Assembly: GCA_052161645.1 (NCBI GenBank)
Contig: CP197414.1
Length of the DNA: 64,000 nt
Origin: Laterigemmans sp052161645
GTDB taxonomy: Bacteria; Planctomycetota; Planctomycetia; Pirellulales; Pirellulaceae
Strand: one strand, 5' to 3'
Numbering within the stretch: the first letter of the stretch is position 1; each line of letters opens with the position of its first letter. Both the position numbers and the translations under genes were made by a program. The notes beneath the pieces are model-generated. The model was given only the letters and a program-made list of their open reading frames with translations, did no database searches and was not told where the DNA came from. Of the stretch, positions 50,132 through 60,366 are shown one piece after another.

Positions 50132-51403
50132 ATGATGTTTGTTACACGCCGCCATTTTTTGCAAGTGGGTGCGATCGGAACGAGCTTGACGCTCAGCGAT
50201 TACCTTCGCTTCGCCAACGCTCAAGATCAAGTCGATCAAGGCCGTTCGGCCGTGTTGGTATTTTTGGGCGGCGGACCATCGCATCAAGACACGTTCGATA
50301 TGAAGCCCGGCGCTCCGGTCGAATATCGCGGGCAATTTCAACCGATTCGCACATCGGTCCCCGGAGTCGAGATTTGTGAACATCTCCCCCAACTCGCTCG
50401 CCGCGCCGATCGCTACGCAGTCATTCGAGGAATTTCGCACAGCCTTGCCGACCATGGCCTGGGAACGCGATACCTGATGACGGGCAACTTACCAACACCG
50501 GTTGTTGACTACCCGATGTACGGCTCGGTGGTCAGCAAAGAGTTTCCTGCTGCGGCCGATCTCCCTTCATTCGTTTCCATCGAACGTCCCGTCGAAGGGC
50601 CGGGGTATTTGGGTGCCGAGTATGGTCCGCTTTCCACTGGCGAGAAACCTCGATTCGGCCAGCCGTTTCGAGTTCGAGGAATCACACTCGATGGAACGAT
50701 GACCTTGGATCGATATCGCAAGCGGCGAAAGCTGGTCGATGATATTGATACGGCGTTTGCAGGTTTTGAAAACCTTGACGATTCCGTCCGCAGTCTCGAT
50801 CGCTTTTCACAGCAGGCCTATCAGATCATTAGCTCATCAAAATCCCGCTCCGCTTTTGATTTGACGCTCGAGAACGAGCGCGAAGTAGATCGATTTGGTC
50901 GTCATGAGTTTGGGCAAAGTCTATTGCTGACGACTCGCCTGATTGAAGCCGGAGTTCGTTTCGTTACCGTTCTCTTGGAAGGTTGGGATACGCATCAGGA
51001 CAACTTCAATCAATTAGGACGTCAGCTACTACCCAACCTGGACCAGGCGCTCTCGGCGATGCTCGATCGCTTCGGCGAACAAGGCAGGCTCGATTCGACA
51101 GCGATCTTGGTCACCGGCGAATTCGGCAGAACGCCCAAAGTGAATAACAACGCGGGACGCGATCACTGGTCGAGGGCGATGTGCTCTTTGATGGCCGGCG
51201 GCGATGTTCGCACAGGCCAGTTCATTGGTGAAACCGACGACAAGGCGGCCGGTCCCAAAGGCAACGGTTTTACACCGGACGACCTAGCCGCCTCGTTCTT
51301 CCGAAACATCGGGATCGACCCCAAAACAGAATACAACGCAAACGTCGGACGGCCGATCACGCTGATCCGCGATGGATCGACGATTCCAGGACTGTTCACT
51401 TAG
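50132..51403 (+). CDS. Tat-exported DUF1501 protein
   Basis: 423 aa. Twin-arginine leader TRRHFLQVGAIGTSLTLSDY, then the DUF1501 core: AVLVFLGGGPSHQDTFDMKP, PGVEICEHLPQLARRADRYA, GTRYLMTG, DTHQDNF and VTGEFGRTPKVN. The fold is related to alkaline phosphatase/sulfatase. In planctomycetes this gene usually follows a DUF1549/1553 gene, as here (31 bp apart), so both are probably one operon and act outside the cytoplasm. Start at 50132 or the adjacent ATG at 50135. Confidence 0.93.
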   Translation: MMFVTRRHFLQVGAIGTSLTLSDYLRFANAQDQVDQGRSAVLVFLGGGPSHQDTFDMKPGAPVEYRGQFQPIRTSVPGVEICEHLPQLARRADRYAVIRGISHSLADHGLGTRYLMTGNLPTPVVDYPMYGSVVSKEFPAAADLPSFVSIERPVEGPGYLGAEYGPLSTGEKPRFGQPFRVRGITLDGTMTLDRYRKRRKLVDDIDTAFAGFENLDDSVRSLDRFSQQAYQIISSSKSRSAFDLTLENEREVDRFGRHEFGQSLLLTTRLIEAGVRFVTVLLEGWDTHQDNFNQLGRQLLPNLDQALSAMLDRFGEQGRLDSTAILVTGEFGRTPKVNNNAGRDHWSRAMCSLMAGGDVRTGQFIGETDDKAAGPKGNGFTPDDLAASFFRNIGIDPKTEYNANVGRPITLIRDGSTIPGLFT

Positions 51404-51425
51404 AATGCACGATGTTGAGTTCACC

Positions 51426-52634
51426 ATGACAAAGATTTACGCAGCGATTGGATTCGCTTGTTTGACTTGCTTCTCGGCGCGAGCAGTTGCTCAACCACCG
51501 CAGGTTCCGCGAATTGACAGCGTTGTGATGGCCGACAATCAGCCTCACCAAGATGATCCGGCTGTGATCTGGTATGACGATTTCGATCTTCCACAGCGTC
51601 AGGAGCAATATCCTGAGAAGAGTGGCAAGCTGTCACAAGAGGTTCGTTTTGGGAACACCGGAACATCGCTAGAGATGGCTTACCCGCGTGGCTCTCAGGG
51701 AATCGGCGGAAGAAAAGTTTTCTTCGGAGATTCTCCGACCAATCGCCGCCAAACGTTGCGAGGCGATGAATCGTTCGACGACATCTACTGGCGGATCTAT
51801 GTCAAGCATCCTGCCGACTGGAAAGGTGGTGGCCCGGCCAAACTGTCACGAGCGACGAGTCTTGTTCCACCGGGTTGGCGACAGGCGATGATTGCGCATG
51901 TGTGGAGCAGTGGCGAAGCATTGACGTTGGATCCGGCCAGTGGTGTCAAAAATGGCAGCGTGGTCACGACTGGCTACAACGACTTTCCCAACCTGAAATG
52001 GCTGGGGAACAAGCCGACATCGCAATTCAAGCTTCATGGCGACGATGGACTCGGCTGGTGGGTTTGCGTCGAAGCGCGAGCCAAGCTGAATACACCCGGC
52101 AAAAATGATGGCGTGAACCAACTCTGGATCGACGGAAGGCTTGAGGCGGAGCGGCGCAACCTCGATTGGAGAGGGACGTTCGACGAGCGAGGTATCAATG
52201 CGATCTTCCTTGAAGCCTATTGGAATGAAGGTTCGCCCGTTGATCAGGCCCGGTGGATTGACAATTTTGTGATTTCTACCAAGCCCATCGGTCCGGTGGT
52301 CTGCTCCACCAATCCCACGATTTTGAAAACAAGCTACATCGGCCCCGGGTACCAGCATTCATGGCAGGCCGAGATTGCGGAGAGAGATTCAATGGGGGCC
52401 GCGGTTGGGAATCCGGTCTGGAGATCCTTGATGCAGGCTGATTCAAACCAAGTCACCATCAACTTGGAAAATGGTGAATTTCTTGGCCGTTTATCACAAT
52501 CATCGTCACTCGCTAACGACACCTCCTATCTCATTCGAGTGCGGCAACGAAGTAGCAATGGCCAATGGTCTCTATGGAGTGACTGGCATCAGCCCTTCCA
52601 AACGAAAACGGCGAATGAGGAATCTTCAGAGTAG
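51426..52634 (+). CDS. Secreted lectin/polysaccharide-lyase-like protein
   Basis: 402 aa from ATG 51426. Signal peptide YAAIGFACLTCFSARAVA is followed by a concanavalin-like beta-sandwich (VIWYDDFDLPQRQEQYPEKS, RWIDNFVIST is the typical final strand) and a C-terminal FN3-like module (SYLIRVRQRSSNGQWSLWSDW). This layout occurs in polysaccharide lyases and lectins. No catalytic residues can be named. It overlaps no gene, starts 23 bp after DUF1501 and may be co-transcribed. Confidence 0.7.
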   Translation: MTKIYAAIGFACLTCFSARAVAQPPQVPRIDSVVMADNQPHQDDPAVIWYDDFDLPQRQEQYPEKSGKLSQEVRFGNTGTSLEMAYPRGSQGIGGRKVFFGDSPTNRRQTLRGDESFDDIYWRIYVKHPADWKGGGPAKLSRATSLVPPGWRQAMIAHVWSSGEALTLDPASGVKNGSVVTTGYNDFPNLKWLGNKPTSQFKLHGDDGLGWWVCVEARAKLNTPGKNDGVNQLWIDGRLEAERRNLDWRGTFDERGINAIFLEAYWNEGSPVDQARWIDNFVISTKPIGPVVCSTNPTILKTSYIGPGYQHSWQAEIAERDSMGAAVGNPVWRSLMQADSNQVTINLENGEFLGRLSQSSSLANDTSYLIRVRQRSSNGQWSLWSDWHQPFQTKTANEESSE

Positions 52635-53422
52635 CGTTTTCAACAGCAACTGACTTGCTGAAATGGTTGGTTTTACCGGGCGAGTTTCCTTCCCAGGGCT
52701 AACATAGGCGGTCGAATTCATTGAATAATTCTTTACTCGATATTTGAGTCTCACTGATCGATTCCCGACCGTTTCGGCAATCATTTTGGAAGTCCTGCAC
52801 GCAGAATAAATCATTGCTTTTGGGATTCCGATCCTATGACAAAGGTGCGCCGAGTTTGACCGGCTTAGCGCTTGGCCAGTCGCTCGATCGAACGGATCCC
52901 CAGTTCCATCTTTGTTCGAGCCGACACATTCGCCGAGTGAACATGGATGACCGGCGGAACAAAGCCGGCTGTGACAACCTGTTCCTCGATCGGCGTGGAT
53001 TATCGTCACGATGGGGGCCGAATGTCAGCGGTAACTCTCGTTCGTGAAGGTCGACGATCGCAAGCCGCACTTCATCTGGCGAATAAAATCCGCTCGTCCG
53101 TTGAAGGGCCAACGTATCCGAAACCGCGCGTCTTTTTCACTTCACTTACCCAGCTACGCCGCGTGGCGTCTTGCGTCTCGATGAAGGGTCGGTAGGCGTC
53201 ATTCAGCAAAGCGCTACCGCGTTTTCAACTCTTTTGGGTACGAAACGCGAGGGATACCAGCGATTGCTGCAATTCCGGAACCCAAATCGAAAGAATGTTC
53301 CGCAGCGTGATACTTCGACTGGACACTGCGCTACAATGCTCACGTTGCAGTTCGGGCATCGTTGGCTTGCTGCGAAAATGCGTAGTTGTCTACGTTTAAA
53401 CGTTTGCTTTAGGAAGTTTGAA
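52635..53422. other. Gene-poor region with a possible pseudogene
   Basis: Apart from the weak receiver-like remnant at 52868-53112, no supported gene is present. Short frames on the plus strand (for example 53171-53422) are continuous with the FAS1 frame but look non-coding. Confidence 0.5.
52868..53112 (-). pseudogene. Possible frameshifted response-regulator receiver remnant
   Basis: One frame gives EVRLAIVDLHERELPLTFG, and after a frame change another gives GFVPPVIHVHSANVSARTK then MELGIRSIERLAKR before TAA. The order Asp-containing strand, PVIxVxA strand and G-containing helix resembles a receiver domain. The match is weak. Confidence 0.25.
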
Positions 53423-53986
53423 ATGAAGAATTTTTTTGGTCTAACCGCGCATGTGCTTCTAGCCTCTGTTTTTGTCGTTGGCTGTTCAGGTGAAACAGAA
53501 ACGACAGGCGATGTGACGACTTCAGGGACAAGTGACACTGAAGTCACGAGCATCGATTCGCCTGACGAAATGGCCGATATCGTTGATACAGCGGCAGGAG
53601 CTGGCGATTTTGGGACACTTGTGGCTGCTGTCAAAGCCGCTGGCCTAGTTGAGACGCTCAAGGGCGATGGACCGTTTACAGTGTTTGCACCAACCGACGC
53701 CGCCTTCGAAGATCTGCCTGAAGGTACAGTTGCTGACCTCCTCAAGCCAGAAAACAAAGACAAACTCGTTGCGATTTTGACCTACCACGTCGTGCCTGGA
53801 AAGGTGATGGCCGCGGACGTCGTCAAACTTGACTCGGCTACAACGGTTCAGGGCAAAGATGTAGCAGTGACCGTTGAAGGTGAAACCGTCATGATCAACG
53901 GTGCCAAGGTCGTTGCAGCAGACATCGAGTGCAGTAACGGCGTAGTGCACGCGATCGATGCAGTAATTATGCCACCCAGCGAGTGA
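53423..53986 (+). CDS. FAS1 (fasciclin) domain lipoprotein
   Basis: 187 aa. Lipoprotein signal with lipobox VVGC (Cys about 23), an acidic Thr/Ser-rich linker, then one complete FAS1 domain: TVFAPTDAAFEDLPEGTV, LVAILTYHVVPG, GVVHAIDAVIMPP. Surface-anchored adhesion or matrix protein. Close relative of the two-domain protein at 10171. ATG 53423 is chosen because it directly begins the lipoprotein signal; longer in-frame starts are not supported. Confidence 0.92.
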   Translation: MKNFFGLTAHVLLASVFVVGCSGETETTGDVTTSGTSDTEVTSIDSPDEMADIVDTAAGAGDFGTLVAAVKAAGLVETLKGDGPFTVFAPTDAAFEDLPEGTVADLLKPENKDKLVAILTYHVVPGKVMAADVVKLDSATTVQGKDVAVTVEGETVMINGAKVVAADIECSNGVVHAIDAVIMPPSE

Positions 53987-54089
53987 AACCGGGGTTGCCC
54001 GAAGTGGGCTTAAGTACTGAATTTTGGATGGGAACTTTAGACTACTGATATGTAGTAGCCAGAACTTGATCTGGCATATGTTACCCAGA

Positions 54090-54363
54090 TTACGCACTGG
54101 GCTGTAAGGGCTGGTCGAGCATTTTCTGTTCGGCCAGTCTCTTCGAGTCATCGAATGTCGTTCTCGGAGTCTTCCCGAAACAGAATCTTCTGTTGTGTGG
54201 TCTTTCTTCGTTGTAGCTCCTCATCCATACATCGACATCCGCTTGGAGCTGCGCGATGGATTCATAGAGCGTTTTGCGAAACGCGATCTGGTGAAACTCC
54301 TGAAGCGTCGTCTTGTGAAACCGTTCGCAGATTCCGTTGGTTCGAGGGCTTCTAGCTTTGGTT
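54090..54363 (-). pseudogene. C-terminal fragment of an IS481-type transposase
   Basis: An open frame with no start codon reads KARSPRTNGICERFHKTTLQ, then FRKTLYESIAQLQADVDVWM and SYNEERPHNRRFCFGKTP. This is the C-terminal DDE integrase-core pattern (catalytic Glu in NGICERFH) of IS481/IS3-like transposases. The upstream part of the gene is missing, so it is an inactive remnant. Confidence 0.85.
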
Positions 54364-54787
54364 TAGGTAGATCTGCTTGGTTTCTCATCCGTGACCTCAT
54401 GGTTGGGCAACTTATGCTCCGCAGAGCCAAAGCCGCTCGTCGCGATAGGCTAGCAAATTAAAGTCGCTCAAACACGAGAAAAACGGAGCCTCAGGTGCTC
54501 ACCGGGAATCGCTGCTCTTGAGGCAAGACAAGTCGTCTTCGCGGGCTTTATCAATAACCAACTAGTTGCCTGGAACCCGTTGATCAGCGAGTTTTTCCTA
54601 AAGAGTAACTTGACTCACTGCCGTTCCTCGTATCGAAACGCTTGGCTCAGTGCTCGCTGAATAGCGATGAACGACCAAGGATTATCCGCGTTTTTTGAAT
54701 GAACCCGCGCGCATATTACGCGGGAACTCCAGTGGCCAAATCATTGGAGATAAGACTATGGGAAACGAGCTAACAGGCTCCACCGTG
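54364..54787. other. Intergenic region without recognised features
   Basis: Between the transposase remnant and the porin stop codon. No reading frame, RNA or clear inverted repeat was identified. It may be further remains of the insertion sequence. Confidence 0.5.
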
Positions 54788-56395
54788 TTAGAAGGTGAAT
54801 TGGACGCGGAACGCGAGTAAATCCGCTTCGGTTGCACCGATGGCGGTATTGCCCACAGTGGCCTCCGCGCTGGTCCACGGCTGAGTCCATTCGAGCATCA
54901 CTTGAGCATGCTCGGTCCAGTGCCAATTCATGCCCACAGTCATCTCGTTGTATCGGCCCCGGTTTAGCGCGCCGAAGTCCAGATAGGACCAGCGGGCCTT
55001 AGCTTCCCATGCACCCCAGCCAGCACCTCCGGGGACAAGAAAGAAGTTCGTCAAGGGCCTTACCCGGCCGAAGTGGGCCAGATGACGTCCATCGCGATTA
55101 TATCTCCGATTCTCACCGGTTAAAAAATAGCTGGCTTGAACATATGCGCCGTAAAGCATCACATCGGTGGCACTAATGCGATCGACAGCGGTTGCGTACA
55201 ACTCACTTTGAAACGAAAGCGGACCGGTAACGGTGGCCAACTCAAGATTTGCCACCGAATAGGAGTTGGCGGCAATGTTACCCGAGTCGATGAGTCGTTG
55301 CGTCTCCCGATATTCACCCCCCCTTGCTCGAAAGCGTATCAAGTCATCGCGAGGATCGGTGTGTACGAACCCTAACCCCGAGTGTATCAGGTAGCGTCCA
55401 TTGGATGGCTCGTCGTAATACGGAAGCCACGTAGCACGAGCACTCAACCGCAGCCCCTGGTTGTCATCGATGACTTCCTTAGTCGATTCGGGAATGTCGT
55501 CGAAAAAGACTCCCAGTGCAAGTGTCTTGTTGAGGTCATCTGAGATGTGGTAGGAAGCCATGCCCACCTCGCGCGATGGCGAGAAGATATCGGAGGTGGG
55601 AATCGCTCTTTCCATGAAAGTCGTGTTTGGCAGCGGCGTTACCTGGTCAAGACTGAATGGCACAAAGAAGTTACCAAAACGCAAACGCCCGTTTAAAGGC
55701 AACTCGTTGATGCTAAGGTAGACGTCTTTCATTGCGACATACGGCTCCGACACGCCGTTGGAATTATCGTTGTCGGGTTCGAAATCGAGTTGGACCCGAA
55801 AGTCGTAGACGCCATAGCCATTGCCGTCAACGTTCAGCCGAATTCGCCGCCAGTTGGCAACATCTTGAGCGTTGCGTCTGATTGCTGGTGACGCGTCGGC
55901 CCAGTTGAAGTAATCGAACATCACCTGGCCACCAATTTTTGTCGTCCACTTTTGATGGGAGACGTCGGTCAAGTCCGACTTTTGCCGCTCTGTCTCCGCC
56001 TTTTCTTTGGTGGCTTTTGCTTTGGCCTCGGCTTCCTGTTTGGCTCGTTCTTCCTTTTCCCGGTTTACTTCCTCGAGCGCTTTTTCGAGTGCTTCGACAC
56101 GTTTGCCAAGGTGTTGGTCGCTGCCGTCACGCTCCCTGCCTGAATCGTCCACGATCGGCGAGGTGTAAATCACCCGAAATGGCAACTGGTCAGGATGCGT
56201 GGTGTTTTCCGTTGGCGAGACAGATTTTGTCACCACTTGGGGATACGCAGGCGTCGGAATCTCTTGAGCCCGTAGATTGCACGCGCCGCAAACGAGCGTG
56301 ACATAAGCCAGGAGATAAGAGGCCCAAGGTCGCGGTGCCAGGCCGCAAGGAGCCAAGGCTCGAGATGAACATCGCTCGATTAGGGAAGTTTGCAT
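54788..56395 (-). CDS. OprO/OprP-type (phosphate-selective) porin
   Basis: 535 aa. An N-terminal export signal is followed by a coiled-coil (KRVEALEKALEEVNREKEER and a Lys/Glu/Ala run to about 130), then a porin beta-barrel with the OprO/P-type sequence: KIGGQVMFDYFNW, RRIRLNVDGNGYGVYDFRVQLDFE, LRFGNFFVPFSLDQVT, PSREVGMASY and a terminal aromatic FRVQFTF. The coiled-coil before the barrel is the periplasmic trimerisation stalk seen in related porins. Selectivity for phosphate is known for the family, not shown here. Confidence 0.88.
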   Translation of the reverse strand: MQTSLIERCSSRALAPCGLAPRPWASYLLAYVTLVCGACNLRAQEIPTPAYPQVVTKSVSPTENTTHPDQLPFRVIYTSPIVDDSGRERDGSDQHLGKRVEALEKALEEVNREKEERAKQEAEAKAKATKEKAETERQKSDLTDVSHQKWTTKIGGQVMFDYFNWADASPAIRRNAQDVANWRRIRLNVDGNGYGVYDFRVQLDFEPDNDNSNGVSEPYVAMKDVYLSINELPLNGRLRFGNFFVPFSLDQVTPLPNTTFMERAIPTSDIFSPSREVGMASYHISDDLNKTLALGVFFDDIPESTKEVIDDNQGLRLSARATWLPYYDEPSNGRYLIHSGLGFVHTDPRDDLIRFRARGGEYRETQRLIDSGNIAANSYSVANLELATVTGPLSFQSELYATAVDRISATDVMLYGAYVQASYFLTGENRRYNRDGRHLAHFGRVRPLTNFFLVPGGAGWGAWEAKARWSYLDFGALNRGRYNEMTVGMNWHWTEHAQVMLEWTQPWTSAEATVGNTAIGATEADLLAFRVQFTF

Positions 56396-56437
56396 GAGAA
56401 CCTCGGCGTATCGTCTATCCGACCTGCAGTTCTCCGG

Positions 56438-56640
56438 TCAGCCAATTGCTGGCTTCACTTCCGCCAAATCGACTTGATTCGTAAGTTGGGAAAGAGAGCG
56501 CGCATGTGTACCCTCACGTATGGTCTCCATCGGATCGACGGCATAACCGTCTTTATTGGAATAATTGGAAACCTTGAATAATTTCGAAAGTTCCCCAGCC
56601 CGTTGCAGATCGCGGCAGCGTTGGCTCGCTGGATCGTGAG
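56438..56640 (-). pseudogene. Possible C-terminal remnant of an unidentified gene
   Basis: A minus-strand frame ends 42 bp upstream of the porin start and reads AGELSKLFKVSNYSNKDGYA, then VDPMETIREGTHARSLSQLT. It looks like protein, but no start or family is evident, and its upstream part overlaps the SWIM-type gene. Confidence 0.3.
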
Positions 56641-56708
56641 CGTACGCCCCAAATGCTCTAATGATGCAGCATTTTTCCCATTCGCAAGGAATGCATTGGA
56701 GGTCGGCG

Positions 56709-57400
56709 ATGACTGCTCGGACGGTAAAGGCGCGTGCGAACAACGCGACAGGCGAAGCGAGTGTGCCCAAAACAAAGGTCAATCGTTTCCATCAACGTTT
56801 AGGGATTTTGACCTACGTCCAAGCCTGCCGCTTGCTGGGGGAAGAAGGGGGCAAGCTGATTCAGCTGGGAGGTCGAGCATTTGAACTCCAATCGGATCGG
56901 GATGTATTTTTGGGTGGAGACCTGTTGCGACTTCGAGTGGAAGACAACACCGCTGCGACTCGCCTTGTTTGCATCTTGGCGCGGCCTTGGAATATTTGCT
57001 GGACGCAAAGACTGTTCTCGGACTGGCGATGCCACCCGATGAGGTCGTTCCGCTGGAGTATTTGATTCCCGAGGAGCTTCGCTATCGCATGCTAGCGGGG
57101 TCATTCGCCAATCCCGATACAAACTTTCTTGCGATTTGGAAATCTCGTGAGCTCTATCAGCAAGCATCGCCGCTGATTGAGACGTTAGCGGATTTGGGAC
57201 CCGATCGCGCGCTGCCAATCATGAATGACGCCGGAGATGCCAACGAGTGGCGATTCACGTTGGCCAGGATCGGGGTCGCGATTGAGGAATTACCAGTTTT
57301 GCCAACTCAATCACCTCAGTCTGTTGAGCGGAACGCTCGCAAAGTCGCAAACAAGCTGCAAAGGTATAACCAGGACAAGGCGTCGCAAGAAGAAATTTAA
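56709..57400 (+). pseudogene. Frameshifted SWIM-zinc-finger-type protein
   Basis: The frame from ATG 56709 gives RLGILTYVQACRLLGEEGGK and LIQLGGRAFELQSDRDVFLG up to about 56968, then continues in another frame as HLGAALEYLLDAKTVLGLAM and downstream to 57400. Planctomycete SWIM proteins have a CxC...CxH finger between these parts. Here the finger cysteines are missing and the frame is broken at the H. Probably inactive, unless a sequencing error. Confidence 0.65.
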
Positions 57401-57425
57401 CACGCAGCTTGCTCTGCGTTTTGGC

Positions 57426-57731
57426 TTAAACGGCAAAACGGCGTTTGGTCAGCGGCGGGTTGCTGTGCACGATTTCCCCCGAATCTGACACTTTCAGGTA
57501 GTAAGAAGCCCCAATGTGAATCGCGGCCGAAAGGGCGCAATCCTCCAAAGGTTCCCTTTGCTCCCAGACATTGACCCGATAGTTGCCGTTGTGGTGCTGA
57601 CAAACCTCGATGTGGTCCAAACGTGGGGGGCGGCCAGTTTGCTCAAGAATCTGCGTCTTGATCTTCAGAGCGTGGTCTGATTTCTCCTCGAATTCGCTTT
57701 TCTGTGGGGCACCTTGATCGACTTTTGCCAT
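57426..57731 (-). CDS. Hypothetical protein (101 aa)
   Basis: ATG at 57731. A charged N-terminal helix (KSEFEEKSDHALKIKTQILE) precedes a beta-rich part (LDHIEVCQHHNGNYRVNVWE) and a C-terminal SYYLKVSDSGEIVHSNP. No family recognised. Composition supports a real gene. Convergent with the SWIM-type pseudogene. Confidence 0.6.
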   Translation of the reverse strand: MAKVDQGAPQKSEFEEKSDHALKIKTQILEQTGRPPRLDHIEVCQHHNGNYRVNVWEQREPLEDCALSAAIHIGASYYLKVSDSGEIVHSNPPLTKRRFAV

Positions 57732-58434
57732 AATTTCTTCGCCCGCGTGAGTGATAAAAGTTAATTCTAAACTATACCCGAAGAGGTCCAAACTCGATAC
57801 GGGTTCGGCCTGAGCCAGACCTCCACGCCGGCGCGGAGGTTTGCGAATCGATTCGGTGTCCAGACTTTTCTTCCATGGCGTAGTGCATGCCACCAACACC
57901 TTCCCCGGGGGGGATGTTTTTCTGACGAGCGGAGATATGCGGGCGCACAAGAAAACCAAGTCTACGGGGAGGCAACTGGACTGTTGCAACCTCGGATAAC
58001 TGGCATTAATCGAGGGGCCGGCATGGATTACTGCTTTCAAATCCACGCCAGTGTCCTGTAATTAATGACGGATTTCTTTCAGAAAATGACAGATTTCAGT
58101 CAATGGGTGATTGATATCTCTCACTGCCTTCTTTTGCTGGCCTGAGTGGTGTTCATTGATTGGACGAATTCGACGGCCAAGCATTGCTCGCATTTGATTA
58201 AGGGCCCCGCTTTTACCAACCGGAGACCGCCGCAATTTGAGGGAAAACCGCGACACGGTTGTCCACGTGCAGCGGTGCTGTGTGAATGAAGGGAAGGCAC
58301 CGCTTTTAACAGGCGGTTTAGCGGAGCTAACTTGTAGGTCTAGACTGGTTTCAGTTTAGCTTGCTATCTCATCATTCCTATTCAGGTTCAGTGGCTTGGA
58401 TGGCGTCACCCAGTTGTGTCATGAAGTAGCTAGA
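57732..58434. other. Long intergenic region without recognised genes
   Basis: About 700 bp between the hypothetical gene and the alpha-galactosidase stop. No coding frame on either strand is supported, and no RNA gene was recognised. Confidence 0.5.
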
Positions 58435-60366
58435 TCATGGGGATGTTGTTGGCGTCGCGCGGTAGTGCAAGACAGTTGCCTGTGCGGTCGGTTCCAGCGA
58501 GCCCAATTCGATCCCGGTGGTGATAAGTTCCGCACCGCTGCGGATCGTCACCGTCCCTGGTTGGTCCCAGTCAAAACACTCGAAGCGTTGATCGGGCTGC
58601 AGACCTCTCAGGCGAAGCTTAATCGGCCGTGCGTCGTCCGTGCTGGCACGAAAAGCTTGCACCACCCCTTCACCACGCTGAGGATCATGGAATTGAAACG
58701 CTAGCCAGGCAGCAGCGTCATCACTCCATGGGGTCAAAGGGTAGAAATCTGCTGCAAACAAAGGTCGCACGGTAAGATATCGTTCAAGGTGGCGGCGTAG
58801 TGCGGAAACGCTATCCTGATTGCGAAAATCAATCGCAAAACTCGCGCAAGCACCCATTCCACTTCGCAAGGCAATCTCGTCTGTCGCATTTGAGCCCAGG
58901 CCATGTAGTGGTAGCCAATGCGAGAGCCCCATTGTCATCGCTTGTATGTTGCGAGGAAATGTGGATGCTCCCCAGGTGCTGTCGCTGCGCCACAGCACGA
59001 CAGAACGCCTTAACGTTTCAAAATCGAGCCGTCGGCCACCGCTGGCGCAATTATCGATGATTAACTGGGGGTGACGGCTGGCAAGTTCGTCAAGAAATGC
59101 GTAGAGCCCATTGATGTAACGAATTTCCCGCAACCCGACTTCATCTGCTGCCTCTTGCGTGTGCCAGAAGTAGGCGGGGTACAGGTTGCAATCTAAGCGA
59201 TAGATGCTGATGTTTGCGTCAGTGATATACCTGGAAGTGGATTCAACTGCCCAGGCTCTGGCGTCGGGATTGCCGAGATCCAGCAAGGCAAACCCATCCT
59301 GTTCCATGTATCGCAGCGATGCTGGTGTATCGCTCGGCCAAAGTAGCCAAGCGGCATGTTCGCGTTCCAACCACGATCCACGCATGACTCTTTCCGGTTC
59401 AAACCACACCAAGAAACGCAGGTCCATTGCATCAACGGCTTGGCTCACGGGAGTCAAGCCGTGGGGGAAACGATCGGGATCGGGGTCAGGATTGCCCTGC
59501 ATTGAAGGAAAGCCTCCCGCATTCCAACCTGCGTCAAGCCAGAACGTATCGATCGGTAGGTCCAACTCTGCTATGTCAGCAGCGAGTGAGGTTAAGTTGG
59601 CCGCGGTTGTATCATTGAAAGCAATCATACCGTGCACGCTTGCCGCGACGGGCATCAAGTCCATCGGTTGGTGGTTGTTCGGCGTAAAGTGGTGCTTCAT
59701 TAGTTGTCGAAATTGGTTCTGTCCTTGCAGCCAATCACCTTGATAGGCCATTACCAGCACGGCGGGCAGCTTGAGCAGCTCGGCAGGCTGCAAGCGAAAT
59801 CGTGACCGCTTCAAGCCGGCCTTGATATGAACTTCGCCATTCTCCGTTACCGTAAAACTTGTTTTCCAGTCACCAGCCCAGCCCACCGCGACTACGAGCC
59901 CGCCTCCTTGGGTAGCCAAGTTGAAGTATGGCATTGCGCCATCGGACGAGCGACCGCCGTAAGACTCCAGCACGCGTGGCTGATTCAGCTCAAGCGTTTC
60001 CATGTAAGGTCGGAAATCACTGGGGTTGCTGTGGCTACCTTCGCTCCAATGAAGATTCACTTCGTGGGCGGCGGGGAATTGAGCAATGAAGTTTGCCGAG
60101 TCAACGTCGATGTAAAGTGTTGCACCATCGCTGCCCGCATCCCTCAGATTGATTTGCCATTCCACAGCCTCGTATTCCTGATAGTCGTGACGCGTCGCTT
60201 CCCAGCCTGGTTGCGGCGACGCACAAGGCACCCAGGTCGTATCATGGTCGAGGCGAAACTGGTCGCTAATAATTAAACGCGCCGGAACCTCGTCGGCCAA
60301 ACTGAGAGTTGCAAACGTCCCCCACACTAGAGCAGCCCCAAGGTACACGATCATGCTTCGCAGCAT
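58435..60366 (-). CDS. Secreted GH36-type alpha-galactosidase
   Basis: 643 aa from ATG 60366, which has AGGAGG 9 bases upstream; the longer frame to 60423 is less likely. Signal peptide VYLGAALVWGTFATLSLADE, a beta-sandwich N-terminal domain, then the TIM barrel: DTFWLDAGWNAGGFP, LVWFEPERVMRGSWL, the nucleophile Asp in YRLDCN near 390 and the acid/base Asp in NCASGGRRLD near 446. These are the GH36/GH27 clan D residues. It hydrolyses alpha-galactosides (melibiose, raffinose-type or galactan side chains) outside the cytoplasm. Confidence 0.9.
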   Translation of the reverse strand: MLRSMIVYLGAALVWGTFATLSLADEVPARLIISDQFRLDHDTTWVPCASPQPGWEATRHDYQEYEAVEWQINLRDAGSDGATLYIDVDSANFIAQFPAAHEVNLHWSEGSHSNPSDFRPYMETLELNQPRVLESYGGRSSDGAMPYFNLATQGGGLVVAVGWAGDWKTSFTVTENGEVHIKAGLKRSRFRLQPAELLKLPAVLVMAYQGDWLQGQNQFRQLMKHHFTPNNHQPMDLMPVAASVHGMIAFNDTTAANLTSLAADIAELDLPIDTFWLDAGWNAGGFPSMQGNPDPDPDRFPHGLTPVSQAVDAMDLRFLVWFEPERVMRGSWLEREHAAWLLWPSDTPASLRYMEQDGFALLDLGNPDARAWAVESTSRYITDANISIYRLDCNLYPAYFWHTQEAADEVGLREIRYINGLYAFLDELASRHPQLIIDNCASGGRRLDFETLRRSVVLWRSDSTWGASTFPRNIQAMTMGLSHWLPLHGLGSNATDEIALRSGMGACASFAIDFRNQDSVSALRRHLERYLTVRPLFAADFYPLTPWSDDAAAWLAFQFHDPQRGEGVVQAFRASTDDARPIKLRLRGLQPDQRFECFDWDQPGTVTIRSGAELITTGIELGSLEPTAQATVLHYRATPTTSP

